From positions 21,478,555-21,542,554 of the forward strand of contig NC_016133.3 in assembly GCF_000005505.3 (NCBI RefSeq): a DNA stretch of 64,000 nucleotides. Reading direction: 5' to 3'. The DNA comes from Brachypodium distachyon. Lineage: Eukaryota; Streptophyta; Magnoliopsida; Poales; Poaceae. The notes beneath the pieces were generated by a model. The model saw only the letters and a list, made by a program, of their open reading frames with translations. It was not told the DNA's origin and made no database searches. This document shows positions 1 through 11,202 of the stretch, one piece after another. Each line of letters opens with the position of its first letter. The first letter of the stretch is position 1. A program made the position numbers and the translations under genes.

Positions 1-261
1 GATAGGAGATTAGCACACCAACCTTGCAATCTGTTGCTGACCTTGTCAACTAGGAATTGGAGCTGAGAGGCAGTTGATGGGCCGCCGTTTTCTCCAATTC
101 ACCCGAAGCCCAGTGGCCAGCCCAAAGTCCACAAGGAGAACCGAGAAAGCAGAAAGGTCCAACTGCGTAGGCCTGATAAAGGAAACCACATCATCTGCAA
201 AAATTGGCGTACGACGATGCAAACCACAGTTAAAGAAGACCAGCAGTAGTAGCTTTGTCAA
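1..261 (-). pseudogene. LINE reverse transcriptase fragment (second LINE)
   Basis: Read on the minus strand, this stretch encodes a piece of a non-LTR reverse transcriptase: the catalytic FADDVVSF box followed by a helix typical of plant LINE RTs (IRPTQLDLSAFSVLL and ATGLRVNW). It lies just beyond the poly(A) end of the larger LINE that starts at 357, so it belongs to a different LINE copy, and it runs off the left edge of the window. No intact frame for a full RT is visible; it is a relic. Confidence 0.6.
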
Positions 262-381
262 GCAGATTATTCAGCACGTCCATTGCTTTCTTCATCCAAG
301 CATATTGTGCGAGCACAAAGGAAAAGAAAGGACCAGAGAAGAACCATACCGATGGGTTTTTTTTTGGAATGCAAGGATGCA

Positions 382-837
382 TTAACTGGTGGACGAAGCT
401 TTGTCACTTGCCACAAGAGAAATTACAGCAGCATGATGGCCATCGACATGCAAGTCGGTGCCCGTAGAAAGGTCACGGCCAACATAGGTCAACCTGTGCG
501 CTACAATATTACAACTCCTAATACAATTAACAACTTGGAAATCAGAAAAATAAGAGGTCAGCAGCTCCTTGGTTTCTTCGATCGGCATAGAAATAAGGGA
601 CTTGTCAGTGGTTGACGAGAGCAGAGTCGCCCTAAGGATCGTAGAGTCAGTTTCCAGCACAATTCGCTCAATGCCTAGCTCGACAGCCAGCTTCATGCCC
701 TGAATAGCAGCCATAGCTTCCGCCTGAATAGCACTAAGCAGATTAATCCGTTTCCCAGCCCCGCACGCCAGCACATCGCCATTACAGTCCCACAGCGCCC
801 CAGCCTCCACTGTTAGAATCCGCAAAAAAGGAGCCAT
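382..837 (-). pseudogene. LINE RNase H domain
   Basis: This is the C-terminal domain of the LINE ORF2. It shows the RNase H pattern of plant LINEs: GALWDCNGDVLACGAG, the Glu-containing helix AIQAEAMAAIQGMKLA, then LETDS carrying a catalytic Asp, and a late CNIVAHRL segment with the His. It overlaps the preceding frame at 782-837, where a +1 shift separates the usual D-G-S start of the domain (INSDGSFF, in the upstream frame) from the rest. The stop at 382-384 is followed by about 16 nt and the poly(A) tract, so this is the true end of the element. Confidence 0.75.
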
Positions 838-1612
838 CAGAGTTAATTTTAATCCACCCCATCACAGGCTTCTTCCAAGTAGTTAAGAGTTTGCCACTTC
901 TGATGTTGGTTCTCTCGGTGATTTCCAAAAAAGAGCTCGTTTGACTTTGGACAGAGGAAATCAGGTACTCGCCGTCACGCACTTTATTTCTTTGAAGCCA
1001 CCAATTCCACAACAAGAAGGCAACCAGGGCAAACTTCCCTTGATTCATATTCATAAGAAACTCAAAAACTTCATGGGCATTGGTTTTTCTACTGAGCATA
1101 AGCCTTTCCTCCTCCAGATCAAGACCTCTCCACACCTGTCTCACTTGCTTACACATGAACAGCAGGTGCCCTGTATCTTCAAATTTGCAATTACAGAACA
1201 AGCAGTTAGAATCAATATCCATGCCTCTTCTTCTCAGATTCATTCTCATCGCAATTGTGTTATGCGCCAGCCTCCAAAGAAAATGTTTTATCTTGTTGGG
1301 AACCAAGGAATTCCACAGTTTATCCCATCCAAATTGACCCCTCGTCTTGCTAGCAAAGCTGCCACCACCATTGATGCTCTCTCTATCTTCGTTGGCAGCA
1401 GTCAAGTGGTAAGCCGATTTTACAGAGAAGAGCACCTTCGGGTCAGGGTGCCATGCCACTGCATCGCTGAAAGCCAAGTGGATCGGGATTTTTAGAATCA
1501 AGTCGGCATCCTCTTCCCAAAAAACATGTCTAATGAGATGTTCGTCCCAAGCTCCACACAGCGGGTCAATCAGATCAGCCACCAAGGACAAATTAGAGTT
1601 ACCCTTCAGCAC
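782..1612 (-). pseudogene. LINE ORF2 zf-RVT region
   Basis: This 276-codon open stretch is the zinc-binding region that follows the RT in plant LINEs (zf-RVT). Visible marks are FSVKSAYHL, then WDKLWNSLVPNKIKHFLWRL, a Cys/His cluster (CLFCNCKFEDTGHLLFMC) and the start of RNase H (KINSDGSF). It is the longest intact piece of the LINE. A further fragment of the same region, with GGLRLRDVHSFNMSMLARQG, lies upstream at 1723-1965 in another frame, so a frameshift or small deletion separates them. Confidence 0.75.
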
Positions 1613-1722
1613 AATTAGTCTCCTTGTGCTGCCCCTCGGAATCCAGGGATCCTCCTAGATTTTGATAGTCCTGCCATCTCCCACACGCCAACTTAGGCCC
1701 AATTTCAGAATATTAATCCCTT

Positions 1723-1965
1723 TCAAAATACTTCTCCATGTGTACGAGATACCTGCAGATGGGGTCGCCTCAAGAAAATCACAACTCGGGAAATATCTGG
1801 TATGAGGATTCTAGCACACAAGGAAGATGGACTTTGTATTAGTCGCCAGCCTTGTCTCGCAAGCATGCTCATATTGAACGAGTGTACATCTCTAAGCCTG
1901 AGCCCACCCTCCATCTTACATTTCTTCAACTTATCCTGATGGTTCCACCAGTAGCGACAGATCAT
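1723..1965 (-). pseudogene. LINE ORF2 segment between RT and zf-RVT
   Basis: Minus-strand translation gives WWNHQDKLKKCKMEGGLRLRD followed by FNMSMLARQGWRLI. This is the well-conserved stretch after the RT thumb in plant LINE ORF2 proteins (GGLGFRD...FN..LLAKQ.WRL). It is out of frame with both neighbours. Confidence 0.65.
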
Positions 1966-2105
1966 CTTGAGATTTGCTCACACATACCCTTCGAGATATC
2001 AAAACAACTCATAGTATAAGTTGGGATCGCCTGCGCCACTGCCTTGATAATGATCTCTTTCCCAGCCCTAGAGAGCAATTTTTCTTTCCATCCCTGAATT
2101 CTAGA

Positions 2106-3205
2106 CTACACCCTGTCCTTCAAGAAATTAAACACCTTGGTCTTCGACTTCCCCACATGAACAGACAAGCCCAGGTAGCGGTCACTCATGGTCTCATGAT
2201 GGATGGAAAGGGTATTCATGACAGCCCCCCTATCTGCATCATTGGTATTAGCACTGAACATGATTGCTGATTTATCATTGTTGATTACTTGACCCGAGAA
2301 GCACTCATACACCTGAAGTGCCACTTTTAAAGCCCTCGCGTCCCCTTCCTTCGCCCGACACAAAATAAGGGAATCATCTGCAAAAACTAAGTGTGAGATG
2401 CGCGGGGCAGTAGCGCAAATTTTGATGCCCTCGATGAGACCTTCCCTCTCAGCCTAGAACAGTGGCGCCGAGAGGCCTTCCGTGCAAAGGAGAAAGAGGT
2501 AGGGGGAGATAGGGTCCCCTGCCTCAGGCCCCTCCCAGGGACAACTTCGCTAGTAAGATCCCCATTGACTTTCACGCGATAGCTGACAGAGCCCACACAC
2601 TACATAATCAACTTTACAAAAGAATCAAAAAACCCGAGTTTCAGCATCATTTCCTTGAGGAATCTCCATTCTACTCGGTCATAGGCTTTACTCATGTCGA
2701 GCTTGATGGCCACATAGCCCTCTTTTCCTTTCCTCCTTTTTCTCACGAAGTGTGACATTTCATAAGCAATCAGGATATTATCAGTTATTAGCCTTCCTGG
2801 TACAAAGGCGCTTTGGGATTCAGAAATGATGTCCGGCAGGATGAGCTTCAAGCGCTTCGCTATCATCTTGGCGATGATTTTGTAGATGACATTGCAAAGA
2901 CTAATTGGCCACAGATCTTTTGTATTGCTTGGCTTCTTCCCTTTTGGGATAAGCGCAATGATAGTATCATTTCAGCCCTCAGGATTATGACCACCATTCA
3001 TGGCTCTCAGCACTTCGCAAGTAACTTTTTCCCCCACTATGTCCCAATAGTTCTTATAGAAGATGGCACACATTCCATCAGGGCCATATCCCCCATAGAG
3101 AAAATTGCGTCTCTCACATCCTTCTCACTATATGCCATACTAACAAAAGAATTCATGTCAATAGTAACTCTAGTCTCAACTGCCTCCAAAATTGCTTCTG
3201 CCTAG
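2106..3205 (-). pseudogene. LINE reverse transcriptase domain, broken
   Basis: Three overlapping minus-strand pieces make up the RT core. Piece one (2600-2866) has SQSAFVPGRLITDNILIAYE and AIKLDMSKAYDRVEW (RT motifs 1-2 with the first catalytic Asp). Piece two (2387-2596) has VKVNGDLTSEVVPGRGLRQG (the GLRQGDP-type motif, here altered to GLRQGTL). Piece three (2106-2363, reading in from about 2400) has the catalytic FADDS box, LILCRAKEGDA, and RYLGLSVHVGKSK. In-frame stops and frameshifts between pieces show it is dead. Confidence 0.8.
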
Positions 3206-3760
3206 CCATTGTTTTTGGAACGAAACAGATTGTTGAAGTAGCTGACCACAACCTCCTTCGTCTCAATCTCCTTGACAGCCCAGCCCCCTCCCTCTTTCTG
3301 AAGCTTGCCAATGGTGTTATTTCTGCGCCTTTCTTTGACTCTAGCATACGTCGTGTTTCGGTCCCCCATTTTTAGCCAGTCAGTGTGTGGTCTATGTCTC
3401 CAAAGAGTGTTCGTCTCCTCTTCAAGCTTATCGACCCTACATCTTAACAACTCCTCTTTGCTCACATTATAAGAATTTAAGTTGCTTCTATGACAATTCT
3501 CCAGGTCAGCTTTAGCCTTTCTCGGCCTTTTCTCAAGGTCACCGAGAACATCACGATCCCAGGTCTTTAAATCTCTCGCCACCTTGCTCAAAGCCGCAAA
3601 ACTGAGGACCCACCAATTAGGTTGGCATCCTCCCAAGCCTTCTCCACAATCCCCCTGCAGTCATTTTCCGCAAGCCATCTTGCTTCAAATTTGAAGTTGC
3701 CCGACACGCCCTTTCATCTTGCTTCAAATTTCCGCAAGCCATCTTGCTTCATTTTTCCCA
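3202..3760 (-). pseudogene. LINE ORF2 linker between endonuclease and RT
   Basis: The frame 3202-3636 contains LKTWDRDVLGDLEKRPRKAKADLE, a coiled region, then LWRHRPHTDWLKMGDRNTTYAR and NNTIGKLQKEGGGW. These match the linker that precedes the RT in plant LINEs (W...SR..WL..GD.NT.FFH). Upstream, to about 3700, another frame reads [19 protein letters not shown], the end of the endonuclease region. At 3665-3755 a piece containing GAAGCAAGATGGCTTGCGG is locally duplicated next to the gypsy junction. Confidence 0.7.
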
Positions 3761-4527
3761 GATTTGGTGTACCAAGAGTTGTCATCAGTGATGGAGGCAC
3801 ACACTTCAATAACCAGCAGCTAGAGAAGTTACTTGCAAAGTATGGAGTGCATAGCCATAGAATTACAACTCCATATCATCCTCAGGCTAATGGACAAGTT
3901 GAGCTCTCCAACAGGGAAATAAAATAGATTTTTGACAAAGTGGTGTCAAAAAGCAGAGGTGATTAGTCCTTGAAGCTAAATGATACACTTTGGGCTTATA
4001 GGACAGCTTATAAGACACCAATTGGAATGTCTCCATTCAGGTTGGTGTATGGAAAAGCATGTCATTTACCTGTTGAACTTGAGCACAAGGCACACTGGGC
4101 AGTGAGAAAATTAAACTTGGATATAGAAGCTGCTGGTGAGAAAAGGAAGCTACGGTTGTGTGAGCTAGAAGAGCAAAGGCTAGATGCTTATGAAAGTGCA
4201 AGAATTTATAAAGAAAAGACAAAGAAATGGCATGACAAGCAGATTTTGAGAAAAGAATTCATTCCAGGGCAGCTTGTTTTGATATATGATTCCAGATTTC
4301 ATCTTTTCCTTGGGAAATTCAAATCCAGATGGTTTGGGCCTTGTGTTGTGAAGAAAGTAATGAGCAATGGTGCCTTGGAGGTACAAAGTCCATCAGAGGG
4401 ACTGTTTACAGTTAATGGGCAGAGAGCAAAGCACTATTTTGCTGGTGATCCAATACCAGAACTTGATGAAGAAGATGATGAAATGGAGTTGAGGCAGCCT
4501 GACCTAAACACTGCAAATGCTACCTGA
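3760..4527 (+). pseudogene. Athila-like integrase, C-terminal two thirds
   Basis: This encodes the end of a Ty3/gypsy integrase. [15 protein letters not shown] carries the second catalytic Asp of the DDE triad, and [17 protein letters not shown] the catalytic Glu. After a stop near 3927 and a short broken stretch, the frame resumes with [24 protein letters not shown], the GPY/F-like C-terminal region ([16 protein letters not shown]) and an acidic tail, to the stop at 4525-4527. The N-terminal zinc-binding HHCC part and first Asp are missing because the copy begins at the junction with the LINE. Confidence 0.8.
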
Positions 4528-5698
4528 GTTTTACACCAACATTTGTCAAGCTAATGACATTAAACATGCCCTACGAGGAGGGAGCCTAGAAATAAATTCA
4601 TTTCAGTAGTGTTCTTGTTTTGAAGAGATGTGTTTTATGTTTGTTTTCCTTTCTTGTGTTTGTAGGAAATAAATGGGAATTCTTGGAGTTGATCTGTCGT
4701 TAAGAGGAAGCAGAGGAGCAGTTGAGATTGTGTTAAGGGAAATTTCAGAACATCTTCTTTCTAAATTTATTTGACAAGTCTTGATGCAAATGCTTTATGG
4801 ATTACTTGGTGAGCTGTTTCTATATTACAATTTGTCTAGTGTTCATGTACCTAAACTTAATTCATCTGCTAAGATTCATCCCATCCTGAAAGAAACCAAA
4901 CTTTAAATCACTTGCTTTACTGAATTTTGCCTCAACACTGTTCATTGTAATGTATTGTCAAGAAACACTTTATTGCAGTTGCATGTTGCTAGTTTTCTGT
5001 TCAAAATGACTTTATAAATTGAATATCTCAAATTTTAATGATTCTTGGTGCATCAGTTCTGATATTTGATCAATTTCGTTCAAAAAGACTTGAATTCCAA
5101 TATTTAGTACTTTTCTGAGCTAAAAGCTTATTGCCACTAAGTAGATGTCATGATCTTGGGATTGTGATTTTTGAAATCTATGTCACATGAGCTTAGTTAC
5201 TCTAGTTGTTGCTATCTTTTTGAATTTCAATAAGTGGCATGGTCCACAAATTAGTGACAAAAGTCACATTGCTGCAATAAGTGGCTTTGCCACAGTTCTC
5301 AAAAGTTTACAAATTCGATAAGTGGTTGTGCCACATGTTTTAAGCTTTGAATAAGTGACTCAAGTCACAGTTCTGCAAATAAGTGGCTGTGCCACATTTT
5401 CCAAATTTCTGAATAAGTGGTTGAACCACATTTTGCATTTACAGTTTTCTGAACTTTTGTAACCTAGCTCAGTTAAGTACTCTATTTTAGAACTCAAAGT
5501 CTTTACTAATTCATCCTAGATCATTGCTTGATGCCCAGAAATGATTCAAAAGTCTGATAATCAAGTTATAAAGATATTTTGACAGAAAACTGAACTTGTA
5601 GCTACTCTAATTTGTTTTTGAAACTTGCAAAGCTATGAACTGTTGTTGATTGGCATCTGTTTTACTTGAGGACAAGCAAAAATTCAGGTGTGAGGGTA
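4528..5698 (+). other. Athila-like 3' untranslated region and polypurine tract
   Basis: This is the AT-rich non-coding stretch between the integrase stop and the LTR. No ORF of note is present. It ends with GAGGACAAGCAAAAATTCAG and GTGTGAGGGTA (5668-5698), the purine-rich tract that typically precedes the LTR in this lineage and primes plus-strand DNA synthesis. It contains the hairpin repeat array at 5229-5429. Confidence 0.65.
5229..5429 (+). repeat. Degenerate tandem array of short hairpins
   Basis: Six to seven copies of a motif close to AATAAGTGGCTGTGCCAC start near 5229, 5276, 5317, 5350, 5378 and 5412, with a shorter version near 5251. Each has complementary arms (GTGGC/GCCAC or GTGAC/GTCAC), and arm changes are often compensated, for example GTGACTCAAGTCAC. 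Spacing is about 30-48 bp. The array lies in the retrotransposon 3' UTR. Confidence 0.75.
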
Positions 5699-7759
5699 TG
5701 ATCAGTACTCACTTTACACAAATTTCAAACTCATTTAGTACTGATCATGTTTGAATTTTGGCAGATTAGAATTCGAATTTGAAATATTTGAACCAATTAT
5801 GCCCAAATCTGCCATTTAACAGCACCTTGACATTTATATGAAGGTTTGGTGCGCAGAGGCACCTTTTCTACTCATTCAGCATGTATCAAGGATCAAAGGA
5901 GAAGAAACTAAAAAGTGGAAGAAAAGAAGGCCAAGTCATCAAGCTAAAAGTGAAGAAAAAGACCCTTGTTGTTGTGTGGTTTTGCAAAAAATTCTCTCCC
6001 TCTTCATCGGCAATACAACAAGGACTAAAAGTGAAGGATTAGAAGAAGAAAGGCTTGGTCAGCAAACCATAAAAGCAGAGAAGAAGGCAGTAGAAGCTGC
6101 CCTCAAATGCAAAAAGGCGGAAAAAGGTGGAATCTGCCCATACAGTAAGGAAGGAAAGCAAGGGAGCTTTGTGCAAATGCTTAAAGATGATGTTGACATG
6201 TTCATGCACCACAAGAGAGAGCTAGGAGGGAGTATAAAAGCAATGCAGCACCCCTTCTTCGAATCGATCCATCCATGTCTCCCCACAGTTCAAACCAGAC
6301 CAGCCCTGGGAAGGGCTGCTGAGATCTAAAGCTTCTAGTTTGCTTTTCATGGCTGCCATCTCCTTCCTCCCTTTCCTCTCCTCTTGTTCATAGAGTTCTA
6401 GGCCACAAATCTCTCCCACACCCCTTATCTCTGCTAATTCTCCGTCTGCAAGGCACTGTAATCCCACTCAACTTCATCTCCTCTTTACCTGTTTCTGTTA
6501 AAAAGTAGTTGTGTTCCTTCCCTCAGATCTGAATTTCCGTCGTGTAAAAATTGTTCATATTCATGTTAAACTTGTTCCCTGTGATGTTTGTGATGTGTTA
6601 CATGTACTAGATCATTCCCTTGTTGTCCCAATAGCTTAATCTGCGTGTTGTTCTTAGTCTAAGTTTTACTGTTTTTACTGTTCCTGTCAACTTTTGTAGT
6701 TCTTGTGTTTAATCTATCGATTTGTGTTTGTTTTTGTTAGATCCATGTTTCTGTCATGTTCTTATATGTGTTTGTGATGTATTAGAGTAAAAAAGTCCAA
6801 GTCTTTCCTCCCCAATTCCTCAATCTTCTGTCAACTTCATCTCTCTTTCCTAAATTCCGAACTTCTCTCTAAAACCAGCTGTTCCTCCCTCTTTTTCTCT
6901 AAATCTGCGCTTCTCCTCTTGTTTATTTCTTTCCCCTATCTCTAATCCCTCCCCTAAACCCATTCTTAACCCCTGCCAGTCTATTTCTCATCCAAATCCC
7001 AAATTCTAGCAATTTCTGTTCAAAGTCTGAATTTCTATCCAAAACCCTGCTGCTCTTCCCCAAACCTTCTATTTCTCCCTAAACCTGACCTTTTCCAACC
7101 CCAATTATCTTATGTCCAAATTCTGAACTTTCTTGTTTCTGCACTGAGTAGTCACCTAAACCTGCTCCTAGCCCTCACCTCCTTCTTCTCCAATCCTGAA
7201 ATCTTGCTAATATCTCTTCCCCAAGTCTTCCTCTTCCTTCTCCAAGTTGTCTCACCCTTCAAATCATTCTAGAACTCATCCAAATTCCCTGTCCAAAATG
7301 CTAAGTTTTGCTGTTCACTGTCTGAAATTCAGACTTAAACAGTTAAAACATAACTCTCTAGATCTGTTTCTAACCCTCAACCCTTGCTTTTCCCAGCCTA
7401 AATTCCTGCTTCATCCTCTTCACTACCTCTTAATCTTGCTTCTTGCCTCAACCCCAAATTCATTCTGGATCATTCCTTGCCTTAATTTCTTTAGTGTTAA
7501 GTTTTAATCTGTTCATTGTCTGATTTCAGCTCCTGACAAAAGCAGATTTCAGATTTTGAATAGTAAAATCAGAAAACCCAAAAACATAGTTGTAGATTGT
7601 TTTTACTTGCTTAGTTTAGTTGTTTTCCACCCAAATTTTCTTGCCTAGCTATAGATTAAGATAAAAAAAACTGTTGCACATCTAATCCCTGTGGAGAACT
7701 TCATTTAAATTACTGCTAAATTACAGGATTTGCTTAATTGCAATTCCCAGAGTCGATCA
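5699..7759 (+). repeat. Athila-like LTR, complete (about 2.06 kb)
   Basis: The LTR begins TGATCAGTACTC just after the polypurine tract and ends GAGTCGATCA two bases before the primer-binding site, so its ends form a short inverted repeat (TGATC...GATCA). Its last ~90 bp recur at 12060-12149 with only a few changes, which confirms the 3' boundary. It holds a TATA box at 6233-6240 and a long C/T-rich stretch at 6800-7500. ORFs inside it (e.g. 5838-6329) show no domain and are not annotated as genes. Confidence 0.75.
6233..6240 (+). promoter_or_regulatory. LTR TATA box
   Basis: TATAAAAG lies about one quarter of the way into the LTR, in the context GGGAGTATAAAAGCAATGCA. Transcription of the retrotransposon RNA would be expected to start about 30 bp downstream, defining the U3/R boundary near 6265-6270. 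This is inferred from position and sequence only. Confidence 0.55.
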
Positions 7760-7761
7760 GT

Positions 7762-7780
7762 TGGCGCCATTGCCGGGGAT
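7762..7780 (+). promoter_or_regulatory. Primer-binding site, tRNA-Asp type
   Basis: TGGCGCCATTGCCGGGGAT starts two bases after the LTR end. It is complementary to the 3' end of plant tRNA-Asp (…CCCCGGCAACGGCGCCA) with one mismatch. This is the usual minus-strand primer site of Athila/Tat-type gypsy elements. Confidence 0.75.
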
Positions 7781-8095
7781 TAGATCAATGGTTTCTAACT
7801 AAAATCTATAGACTAAGCTTTTTACTTCCTTTATAGTAGTTCACTTTTACTTGCTTAGGCTTATTAGATCACTAACCCTTTAATTAGCTTGTCTAGTTGT
7901 GTCTCACTGCAGGAAACTGAACTTTCAGGAGATTGTTTGTTGTTTTATGCTCACAAGACAAAAGAAGAAAGCATTGCCGGAATCATCAGAGTTCAGTTTG
8001 ACTTTGAAACAGATCAGAGATCAAACTCTTTTGTCCAAGAATAGCAAGAAGAGTATTCAGATTCAGCTTCATTTGTGAGTTAACCTGAAGCAGAA

Positions 8096-9426
8096 ATGGG
8101 AGACCAATTTGTGAAAGATCTTTGGTTACCTCAGAATGTCTCAGTGAATGTGGCTCAGCCTGTTATACAAGCAAACAATTTTGAGTTAAAGACAGCCCTG
8201 ATTTCTATGTTTCAACACTCACAGTTCAGTGGATCTGCTCTAAATGATCCATATGAACATATAAATCAATTTCTTGAGTATTGTAACAAGATGAATGGTG
8301 TGCCAGCTGATGCTATAAGGCTCCAATTGTTTCCTTTTTCCTTGAGAGATGGGGCAAAATTGTGGTTGAATTCTTTGCCTCTTTCTCATAAGAGCAGCTG
8401 GGATATTCTTATGAAGGCTTTTTTTGAGAAGGATTTCCCTCCACTCAAAGCAGCAGAGTATAGAGATAAGATAAATTCTTTTGAGCAATTCAGTGATGAA
8501 AGTCTTCATGATGCTTGGAATAGATACCAATCTTACCTCAGAATGTGCCCACATCATGGCTTAGAAAGGTGGCTGGTGCTACAAACTTTCTATAAAGGTT
8601 TAACTCCTAGCACAAGAACATATGTTGATTCATCTGCAGGAGGAGGAGGAATTATGAACAAAACTTTGAATGATGCTTTCACTCTGATTGAAAATATGGC
8701 AAGTCATGATGTGGAGTGGTCAAGTGAGAGGGCTTCTACACCTCAAAGGCCTGGTATTCATCAGATTTCTCCCAATGATGCACTTGCAGCTCAAATGGAG
8801 ATTATGAACAAGAACATGACACAGGTGCTTTCATCTATTAATTTTGTTAGCTCAGTTGCATCTTCAGTTGTTGCTCAGCCAGCTCCAGCTCAAATTTGCA
8901 GCATATGTGGTGTACCTGGTCATGATGGAGAGTGTATGGGCATCTCAGTTGTTGAATCAATAGCTCAGTCAGTACAAGAAGTTAATTATGCTCAGTCTCA
9001 AGGACCATATTCACATAACTATAACCCTCAGTGGAGACAGCACCCCAACTTGAGCTACAAGAATAATATGCTAGTTCAATCTTCTTTTTCATCAAGAGTT
9101 TCTCATCCAGCTCAGCAATCATCTTTAGAGAAACTAGTGGAGAAACAAATGGAAATGATGAATAATATGAATAAAACTCATCTGGAAATGATGAGTTGTA
9201 TTAACTCCATGTCCAAAAACTTGCAACATAGATGGAAGATTTTACAGTGAGCAATGAGAGAGGAAAGGCAGAAGCAAGGTTGCCTTCTCAAGCTGAGAGC
9301 GATCCCAAGAACATGTGTGGTGCAATAACAACAAGATCTGCCAGAACTACTGAACCTTTGTTGCCCACATCTATAATTGTTAGTAATTATGTTCCACCTC
9401 ATCTGAGAACAGAAAAAAATCAGTGA
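8096..9426 (+). pseudogene. Athila-like gag, frameshifted near its end
   Basis: The main frame (8096-9250, 384 codons) encodes an Athila-type capsid. Visible features are FELKTALISMFQHSQFSG near residue 30, then DPYEHINQFLEYC, a retrotransposon-gag core with LFPFSLRDGAKLWLNSLP and SWDILMKAFFEKDFPP, and a Cys/His cluster (CSICGVPGHDGEC) near residue 270. A frameshift near 9235 moves the C-terminus into the frame 9232-9426, which reads LPSQAESDPKNMCGAITTRS, the conserved end of Athila gag. The start at 8096 is the first ATG after the PBS that gives this reading. Confidence 0.8.
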
Positions 9427-9841
9427 GAATGTTGCTGAGAAGGCTGTACAGAAAGAAAATCAAGTTAGCTCAAGTGATAATTTGATTGATGAAACAATTC
9501 AGAAATCAAAATAGAAGCTACCTTTTCCAGAAAAGAATGACAGGAGCAGAGAAGATAAACACTATGCCAAGTTCATTGAAATGATGAAAGAAGTCCAGAT
9601 CACAATTTCTATACTTGAGGCAGTGCTCCATGTACCAATGTATGCCAAGTTTTTCAAGGAATTGTTGACAAAGAAGAGAAGTATAGATGAGCCTGAAATT
9701 GTCACATTAACAAAGCAGTGTAGTGGTATGATTCTGAATCAAATGCCACTGAAGCTAGAAAATCCTGGAAGTTTTGTAATTCCTCGTGTTGTGGGAAACA
9801 GAAAATTCGGTGCCTTATGTGATTTGGGGTCAGCTAGCTGA
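9427..9841 (+). pseudogene. Athila-like protease N-terminal region, broken
   Basis: After the gag frame ends, the polyprotein continues with the segment before the protease: EAVLHVPMYAKFFKELLTKK, VTLTKQCSGMILNQMPLKL and PGSFVIPRVVGNRKFGALCD (9581-9841). The active site reads CDLGSAS where Athila proteases normally have DLGAS. Directly afterwards the next frame resumes with LADRTLRKPAGILFD. About 20-25 residues normally between these blocks are missing, so a short deletion plus frameshift inactivated the protease. Confidence 0.65.
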
Positions 9842-11189
9842 TAGGACACTAAGGAAACCTGCTGGAATTTTGTTCGATATCCCAATTATGGTGAATAAAT
9901 GTGCATATCCTATGGATTTTAATGTGCTTGGGATGGAAGACAAAACAGAGGCAGTGATTCTTGGCAGGCCATTCTTAGCTACTACTGGTGCTCTAATAGA
10001 TGTGCAAAGAGGAAAGTTAACTCTGAAATTTGAAGAACAGGAAGTTATTTTTGATATGAAGCACCCAACTCATCTGCCTCATTGTCTTGATGAGTGTTTA
10101 TCTGTTGATATTATAGATGATTGTGTTGTTGAGGTGTATAAGATGAAGAGTAATCAAGTTGTAACTGAAGAATCCAATGCTATTGATCAGGAAACAAAAA
10201 TTTGGCTAAATCAACAGAGAACAAGCTGTTTTCAGGCAGAGACAGAGTCTGTGACAGAAGTTGCTGAAATGAATGACTTGAATGAAGAAATTGTATCTGT
10301 AGATACTAGTCTTGTGCCATACACTTCAGTGGAGATGAAACAACTACCAGAGCACCTCACCTATGAGTTTCTTACTAGAAATGAACAGTTTCCTGTCATC
10401 ATTAGCTTAGCCCTGAATTCAGATCAGATTAAATTGTTTGTTGAAGTGTTGAAGAAAAACAGAGCTTGTATTGGATATTCTATTGATGATATGAAAGGAA
10501 TCAGCCCTACTGTTTGTATCCACAAAAATTTTCTTGAGGAAGGAAAGAAGCCAACTAGAGAGCATCAAAGAAGATTGAACCCTCATTTGCAGGAAGTTGT
10601 TAAGAAGGAAGTGTTGAAACTCTTGGATGCAGATATCATTTACCCCATTTCAGATAGTGAATGGGTGAGTCCTATACACATTGTACATAAGAAGGGTGGA
10701 ATGAAAGTTATTGAGAACAGCAAGGGACAGCTAATTCCTTCTAGAATAGTCACTGGATACAGGATGTGTACTGATTACAGGAAATTGAATGATGCTACCA
10801 GAAAAGATCATTTTCCTTTGCCTTTCATTGATCAGATGCTTGAGAGGATGGCAGGAAAGGAATACTATTACTATTTGGATGGATATTCTGGATTTTTGCA
10901 AATACCCATTCATCCAGAGGATCAAGATAAAACCACATTTACCTGCCCATATGAAACATTTGCATATAAAAGGTTACCATTTGGTTTGTGCAATGCACCA
11001 GGAACCTTTCAGAGATGTGTTCTGTCAATTTTCTCTGATTTTGTGGAAAAGATTATGGAAGTATTCATGGATGACTTCACTATTTTTGGAAAGAGCTTAG
11101 TGGATTGCTTGAAAAACCTAAGTACTGTTATGCAAAGATGTACAGAAAACAATCTTGTTTTGAATTGGGAGGTGTCATTTCCTGGTTAG
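9786..11189 (+). pseudogene. Athila-like pol: protease end and reverse transcriptase
   Basis: This 467-codon frame begins in the late protease (MDFNVLGM, ILGRPFLATTGALIDV), then a spacer, and then a full Ty3/gypsy RT: VVKKEVLKLLDADIIYPISD, WVSPIHIVHKKGGMKV, CTDYRKLNDATRKDHFPLPF, YYYLDGYSGFLQIPIHPEDQ, LPFGLCNAPGTFQRC and the catalytic box FMDDFTIFG. Both Asp residues of the YMDD-type box are present. The frame ends at a stop near 11187, and the polyprotein continues in another frame at 11203. Confidence 0.85.
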
Positions 11190-11202
11190 AGAAGGAATTG
11201 TT

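Larger units (their letters stand above)
357..3760 (-). mobile_element. LINE (L1-type), 3' part: RT, zf-RVT, RNase H, poly(A)
   Basis: This is the downstream part of a minus-strand non-LTR retrotransposon. From high to low coordinates it encodes the region after the endonuclease (3.2-3.7 kb), reverse transcriptase (2.1-3.1 kb), zf-RVT region (0.8-1.97 kb) and a plant-type RNase H (382-837). The 3' end is a short UTR after the RNase H stop and a run of nine A (T at 357-365 on the plus strand). Stops and frameshifts break the ORF several times, so it cannot be active. The missing 5' part (endonuclease start and ORF1) lies at 12.15-13.1 kb, on the other side of the inserted gypsy element. Left end and strand are clear; the junction near 3760 is approximate. 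Confidence 0.85.

Noticed and set aside
5229..5429. CRISPR-like spacing of short palindromic repeats
   Set aside because: Repeats are degenerate, spacing is irregular, and the region is the 3' UTR of a plant retrotransposon.
5838..6329. 163-codon ORF inside the Athila-like LTR
   Set aside because: It spans the LTR TATA box, has Lys/Glu-rich low-complexity content and no domain; LTRs of this length often contain chance ORFs.
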